DNA of 64,000 nucleotides from the NCBI RefSeq assembly GCF_963678635.1, contig NC_087066.1, positions 63,866,282 to 63,930,281 on the forward strand, read 5' to 3'. The stretch is from Symsagittifera roscoffensis (Eukaryota > Xenacoelomorpha > Acoela > Convolutidae). Both the position numbers and the translations under genes were made by a program. The notes below the pieces were generated by a model, which saw nothing but the letters and a program-made list of their open reading frames with translations, did not search any database and was not told where the DNA came from. The first letter of the stretch is position 1; each line of letters starts with the position of its first letter. Shown here piece after piece: positions 58,839 to 64,000 of the stretch.

Positions 58839-59154
58839 AAGTCATAGCTTAAATGGGCGCTGGTTATATGCGCTTTTTTCAACCTGAACTATTGACCTCC
58901 GGGATGGTTGACTGAAATGAAAAACTAAGGAAAAATCTATCGGCTTGGAACTGTGAACCTCGAATTGCCTCATTTAAAAAACACTCAGTACAAATTTTGA
59001 TTAAACTGCTTTGCATACGTTTTAAACTCATTTTAGACTTTAAAAAACTTAAGTATTCGTTTTCTCAACCCACAATAGTAAAATCAGCTTAAAAATGCGT
59101 GACAAAATTTAATTAATTGTCTTTTTTGTTCCAATTTTTTCTGAAATTTTTGAA

Positions 59155-59640
59155 AAGAATTTGCTCGGGTTTTTTTTCCAGACAAATTTTGACATATTAA
59201 CTAAACCTTTTGAGCAAATAATATTTATACCATCTGAAAGTTTATGTTATCTACTGTTCTAAATAAAAAACAATCACCTGCGACCATTTGTAATCAAGTT
59301 TTGATCGGTTGCTTCTTGGACTAGTTTTGCAAAATAATTCAATAATTTTGAATTTTTTTGTCCTATTAAAGCGTAAGCGGCGAATTGGTTTTTTCCAAAT
59401 TGAACTGACGCAATCAATTTGCTGTTATTTATACACTACCAGACGCAGCATATGTCGCTTTGAGATTTACATGGCGCTTGGAGTTTAAGATTTTTAAAAA
59501 AAGTCAAAGTGATACAAATAAAAAGAAATTTTTCCATTTTTCTACAATAAAAAAACAATTTGAAAAACCATAGTTTTTTCATCGATGATAATCGGCGGTC
59601 AGAATAATCAACGTTTTGCCCTGATACAAGCATTCTTCTT
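59155..59640 (-). repeat. Hairpin-end repeat, minus copy (diverged)
   Basis: CTCGGGTTTTTTTTCCAGAC, AAAGCGTAAGCGGCGA and the end GGTCAGAATAATCAACG then TTTTGCCCTGATACAAGCA follow the complement of the family in order. Confidence 0.75.
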
Positions 59641-60224
59641 TATTATACCTCTAAGACAGCAATTTTTCATTACAGCATAGGGTTTACCCATTAGAGTCTA
59701 TCGCTACTCGAAATGTGAGAGCAGGTATTTTGGCTTCCCCGTGTAATTCTTATTGTATTGGACTCATTGGTGTGTTTTGCTGCTCTTTTATTTTGTCTAG
59801 CACAAGTTAAAATTATTTCATTGAACTCCTATGATTTCTTTTGGGTCAAAATTTGAAGCCCTAAATTCTACAGCATGTTGATGTCTACATAAATTATGCA
59901 TTTTTAGCAAAGCTCGAGCAATACGTTTTCGAAAAATATAGAATGAAAAAAAATCCTGAATCGTTTTCAATGTATTTGTTCTAAAGTTACAATATATTTA
60001 AATATAATATTTTGTTTTTCTAATGCAACAAATCAGATGCAAATATGATAAATGAGTTTGACAAGAAATCTCGAACAAGTGTAAGGGTTGAGTTTTAAAT
60101 TGGAGCATGTTAAACGAGTATTTTGATCGATCACGTCAATTAGTTCAGAAAGTTTTGTATGTTGTGCTAAGAAAATTTCTGATTTGTTCAGATCATGTAG
60201 AAAATGGACAACTTTTTAAATTTG

Positions 60225-63200
60225 CTAGTGGATTTTTCAGCATTGAACTCTGCAAACATCTTGTACGCAATGTTCCTAGATTAAATATTTCATGTAAGAA
60301 AAGCAATTGATTATGACAAATTTTTCAGGAAGTTGTGAAAATTTCATTTAAAAAGTTCATTCAAAAAAGCGACTTTTGGTCCGACGGGGTATGCTTAACT
60401 CAGGCATTAAATCCTTTTTTATGCCTGTTTGCTCACAAAAATTGGCTATTCTTCCATATCTTTCTCATCGGTGCAAAATCTTAGGAAACGAAAGTATAAA
60501 AATAGAAAAAGCTGTTCATGAAGAAAAAATTTTCAGCGAATTATGAATTTTTCGCCAGCGAAAAAAGTTATCGCTCTTACTTTCGTAACGAAAATAACGG
60601 AGTATTTGCGCTCGGGTGGCTTTTTCTTCAGAAAATTTTCCACTTTTCAACCAGCTTTTTTTAAGGAAGTTTTTTATATCATTCACTTTTCAACCAGCAT
60701 TTTTTGAGGAACTTTTTATATCATTCAAAATATTTCATCAGTGATCATTTTTCGTAAAAATATGGATGTTTAAAGATTTAAAGATTGCCATTTTGACAAT
60801 TTGAAACAATTAACGCGCAATTAACGCGTGAACGGAGTTTTAATCCGTCCTAGAAACTGTTCAAAATTTATTAAAGGAAGCGTTTTTGTGTAATTGATTT
60901 GTCACTAGGAGCGATATTATCACTTTGTACTTTTTATGGCGTGTGGAGTTCAAAAAAAATCATTTTATTTTTATTATATTTAACTTTTTTATGTTATTAC
61001 TGCTCCATAGACCTGAAAAGATTGTCGGATCAATCAGAGCTTCGCCCTGATACGAAAAGTCTTCTTGTTCCGATTTTCCTAACGAAAGTAACGGAATATT
61101 TGTTCTCTGGGTGGGTTTTTTTCTTCAGACAAATTTCCACTTTTTAGCTAGCCAATTTTGACGGAATTTATAAAATATCATTCGGAAGTCATTGTTGTCC
61201 TGAACATAAATTCGAAAAGGAAGCGTTTTTGCGTAACTGATTTGTCACTAGGAGCGATATTATCACTTTGTACTTTTTATGGCGTGTGGAGTTCAAAAAA
61301 ATCATTTTATTTTTATTATATTTACCTTTTTTATGTTATTACTGCTCCATAGACCTGAAAAGACTGTCGGAACAATCAGAGCTTCGCCCTGATACGAAAA
61401 GTCTTCTTGTTCCAATTTTCCTAACGAAAGTAACGGAATATTTGTTCTCTGGGTGGATTTTTTTTCTTCAGACAAATTTCGACTTTTTAACTAGCCATTT
61501 TTGACGGAATTTTTTGGATCATTCAAACGGTATTAAACGGTAGTGGATTTTTCATTATTGAACTCTGCAAACATCTTGTACGAAATGTTCCTAGCTTTAA
61601 TATTTCATGTAAGAAAAGCAATTGATTATGAGAAATTTTTCAGGAAGTTGTGAAAATTTCATTTAAAAAGTTCATTCAAAAAGCGACTTTTGGTCCGACC
61701 GGACATGCTTAACTCAGGCATTAAATCCACTTTATGCCTGTTTGCTCACAAAAAATGGCTATTCTTCCATATCTTTCTCATCGGTGCAACATCTTAGGAA
61801 ATGAAAGTAAAAAAATAGAAAAAGTTGTTCATGAAGATTATCATGAAGAAAAAGTAATCGCTCTTACTTTCGTAACGAAAATAACGGAGTATTTGCGCTC
61901 GGGTGGCTTTTTCTTCAGAAAATTCCACTTTTCAACCAGCATTTTTTGAGGAAGTTTTTTAATATCATTCACTTTTCAACCAGCATTTTTTTAGGAACTT
62001 TTTTTATCATTCAAAATATTTCATCTGTGATCATTTTTCGTAAAAATATGGAGGTTTAAAGGTTGCTATTTTGTCAATTTGAAACAATTAACGCGCAATT
62101 AACGCGTGAACGGAGTTTCAATCCGTCCTAGAAATTGTTCAAAATTCATTGAAGGAAGCGTTTTTGTGTAATTGATTTGTCACTAGGAGCGATATTATCA
62201 CTTTGTACTTTTTATGGCGTGTGGAGTTCAAAAAAATCATTTTTTATGTTTTTTATTTTTAACTTTTTTATGTTATTACTGCTCCATAGACCTGAAAAGA
62301 CTGTCGGAACAATCAGAGCTTCGCCCTGATATGAAAAGTCTTCTTGTTCCGATTTTCCTAACGAAAGTAACGGAATATTTGTTCTCTGGGTGGGTTTTTT
62401 CTTCAGACAAATTTCCACTTTTTAGCTAGCCAATTTTGACGAAATTTTTAAAATATCATTCGGAAGCCATTGTTGTCCTGAACATAATTTCGAAAAGGAA
62501 GCGTTTTTGTGTAACTGATTTGTCACTAGGAGCGATATTATCACTTTGTACTTTTTATGGCGTGTGGAGTTCAAAAAAAATCATTTTATTTTTATTATAT
62601 TTACTTTTTTATGTTATTATTGCTCCATGGACCTAAAAAGACTGTCGGAACAATCAGAGCTTCGCCCTGATACGAAAAGTCTTCTTGTTTCGAGTTTCCT
62701 AACGAAAGTAACGGAATATTTGTTCTCTGGGTGGGGTTTTTTCTTCAGACAAATTTCCACTTTTTAGCTAGCCAATTTTGACGGAATTTTTAAAATATCA
62801 TTCGGAAGCCATTGTTGTCCTGAACATAAATTCGAAAAGGAAGCGTTTTTGTGTAACTGATTTGTCACTAGGAGCGATATTATCATTTTGTACTTTTTAT
62901 GGCGTGTGGAGTTCAAAAAAAATCATTTTTTTTTCCTTTTATTATATTTACTTTTTTATGTTATTATTGCTCCATGGACCTGAAAAGACTGTCGGAACAA
63001 TCAGAGCTTTGCCCTGATACGAAAAGTCTTCTTGTTTTGAGTTTCCTAACGAAAGTAACGGAATAATTGTTCTCTGGGTGGGTTTTTTTCTTCAGACAAA
63101 TTTCCACTTTTTAGCTAGCCAATTTTGACGGAATTTTTAAAATATCATTCGGAAGCCATTGTTGTCCTGAACATAAATTCGAAAAGGAAGCGTTTTTGTG

Positions 63201-63795
63201 TAACTGAATTGTCACTAGGAGCGATATTATCACTTTGTATTTTATATGGCGTGTGGAGTTCAAAAAAATCATTTTATTTTTTTTATATTTAACTTTTTTA
63301 TGTTATTACTGCTCTATAGACCTGAAAAGACTGTCGGAACAATCAGAGCTTCGCCCTGATACAAAAAATATTCTTGTTCCGATTTTCCTAACGACAGTAA
63401 CGGAATATTTGTTCTCTGGGTGGATTTTTTTTCTTCAGACAAATTTCCACTTTTTAACTAGCCAATAAAATCGAAAAGATATTTCACTTGTGATCACTTT
63501 TCGTAAAATTATGGGAGTTTCAAGATTGCCATTTTGGCCCATTTGGGACAATTAATGCGCTATATATTTCGCGCTATTAACGCATAAGCAGAGGTTTAAT
63601 CCGTCTTAGAAATTATTTCAAATTGGTTCAAAGACGCTTATATGCCACAGTTGATTTGTTAATAGGAGCAAAATCTACTACTTTGTACTTTATATGGCGC
63701 GGGGAGGGTGATGTTTTTACAAGAAATCTCGTTTTTTTAAAATTTAGTTTTCTTAATACACTTAAATTTTTTATGTTATTACTGCTTAATCATTA
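60225..63795 (-). repeat. Tandem array of hairpin-end repeat units with higher-order duplication
   Basis: Head-to-tail units on the minus strand. The landmark AGGAAGCGTTTTTG recurs at 60875, 61218, 62153, 62496, 62838 and 63185; spacing is 342-347 bp between neighbours, with a 935-bp step where a longer block intervenes. Short units lack about 200 bp of the middle relative to 28298-28849. Longer units at about 60550-60875, 61860-62153 and 63376-63795 keep most or all of it. A segment of about 620 bp starting GTGGATTTTTCA occurs at 60225 and again near 61541, giving a higher-order period of about 1.32 kb. At each unit junction, family end and start abut. Short repeated reading frames follow from the repeat and are not genes. 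Confidence 0.93.
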
Positions 63796-64000
63796 TGAGG
63801 CCAAACTGGGCATTCTCTGCATTGTAAGCGGAATCCGCAACAGGCCAAAATCAGATTTGTCGCGGAATACGCAACATTGCTACTTTTCTTTGATCTTCTA
63901 TGCTGTTTTGGATTCCACAAACAAATACCTAAATCATTGTACCGCTCAAAATCGAACAAAAAATAGGCGAATTTGCGGAATCCACAATTGTATTTGCGGA
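63796..64000. mobile_element. TA-flanked MITE, family B, cut by the window edge
   Basis: After TA at 63794-63795 comes TGAGGCCAAACTGGGCATTC with GTAAGCGGAATCCGC, matching the ends of the 38033 and 34095 elements. It interrupts the last, full-length unit of the array. The right end lies outside. Confidence 0.75.

Larger units (their letters stand above)
57347..64000. other. Region upstream of the receptor start codon
   Basis: It holds a possible 5' UTR exon near 58.7 kb, one diverged hairpin-end repeat, and the array from 60.2 kb to the right edge. Stretches 57350-58600, 58900-59150 and 59645-60220 show nothing I can support. Confidence 0.6.

Noticed and set aside
60899-63468. Series of similar 65-85 codon frames reading MSLGAILSLCTFYGVWSS and DLKRLSEQSELRPDTKSL.
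   Set aside because: They recur only because the DNA is a tandem non-coding repeat; frames shift between units and the same DNA contains the hairpin ends.

Overview
Organism and overall reading. The window is AT-rich animal DNA (bases 1-100 are a gap). It has GT-AG introns and is crowded with transposon remnants. The gene families point to an invertebrate metazoan, but nothing here fixes the species. No bacterial-style gene clusters, rRNA, CRISPR arrays or intact free-standing genes are present.

Main gene. Almost the whole window is the 5' half of one gene on the minus strand. It is a Cys-loop ligand-gated ion channel subunit of the nicotinic acetylcholine receptor type. I identified five coding exons by translation and by matching splice sites and phases: exon 1 (57303-57234, signal peptide), exon 2 (48183-47948, N-terminal helix and RPV region), exon 3 (25532-25494, a 39-nt micro-exon with the conserved Trp), exon 4 (24413-24304, 110 nt, with the WTPD motif) and exon 5 (803-658, with the Cys-loop). 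All junction phases agree (1, 0, 0, 2) and the open frame runs for 200 codons with no stop. The remaining exons (rest of the ligand-binding domain, membrane segments) must lie left of this window. The introns are about 9.1, 22.4, 1.1 and 23.5 kb, and they hold nearly everything else listed.

Transposons inside the gene. Intron 1 carries a full-structure but dead Ty3/gypsy LTR retrotransposon (48874-55535). It has a 5-bp target duplication, an inferred tRNA-Ser primer site, degenerate gag and pol, and an extra 3' reading frame. Introns 2 and 4 contain two hAT-like MITE families with 8-bp duplications, two TA-flanked Tc1/mariner-like MITE families (one copy a 729-bp near-perfect palindrome), two tRNA-derived SINE families, a MULE transposase remnant (18706-19233) and a hAT transposase remnant (27586-28030). 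They also contain a 1.16-kb tandem duplication and several short palindromes.

A recurrent unclassified repeat. One repeat of about 540 bp occurs roughly 15 times across the window as solo or partial copies, on both strands. It also forms a tandem array upstream of the gene (about 60.5-63.8 kb). It has a small hairpin near each end. In the array the two ends abut, so that a TCGGAACAA / TTGTTCCGA stem encloses one hairpin. Some solo copies end with what looks like the first bases of another unit. This is the best candidate here for an undescribed element.

Limits. All identifications are by eye from motifs and repeat comparison. Stretches not listed showed no supportable gene, and most open frames there look like chance.
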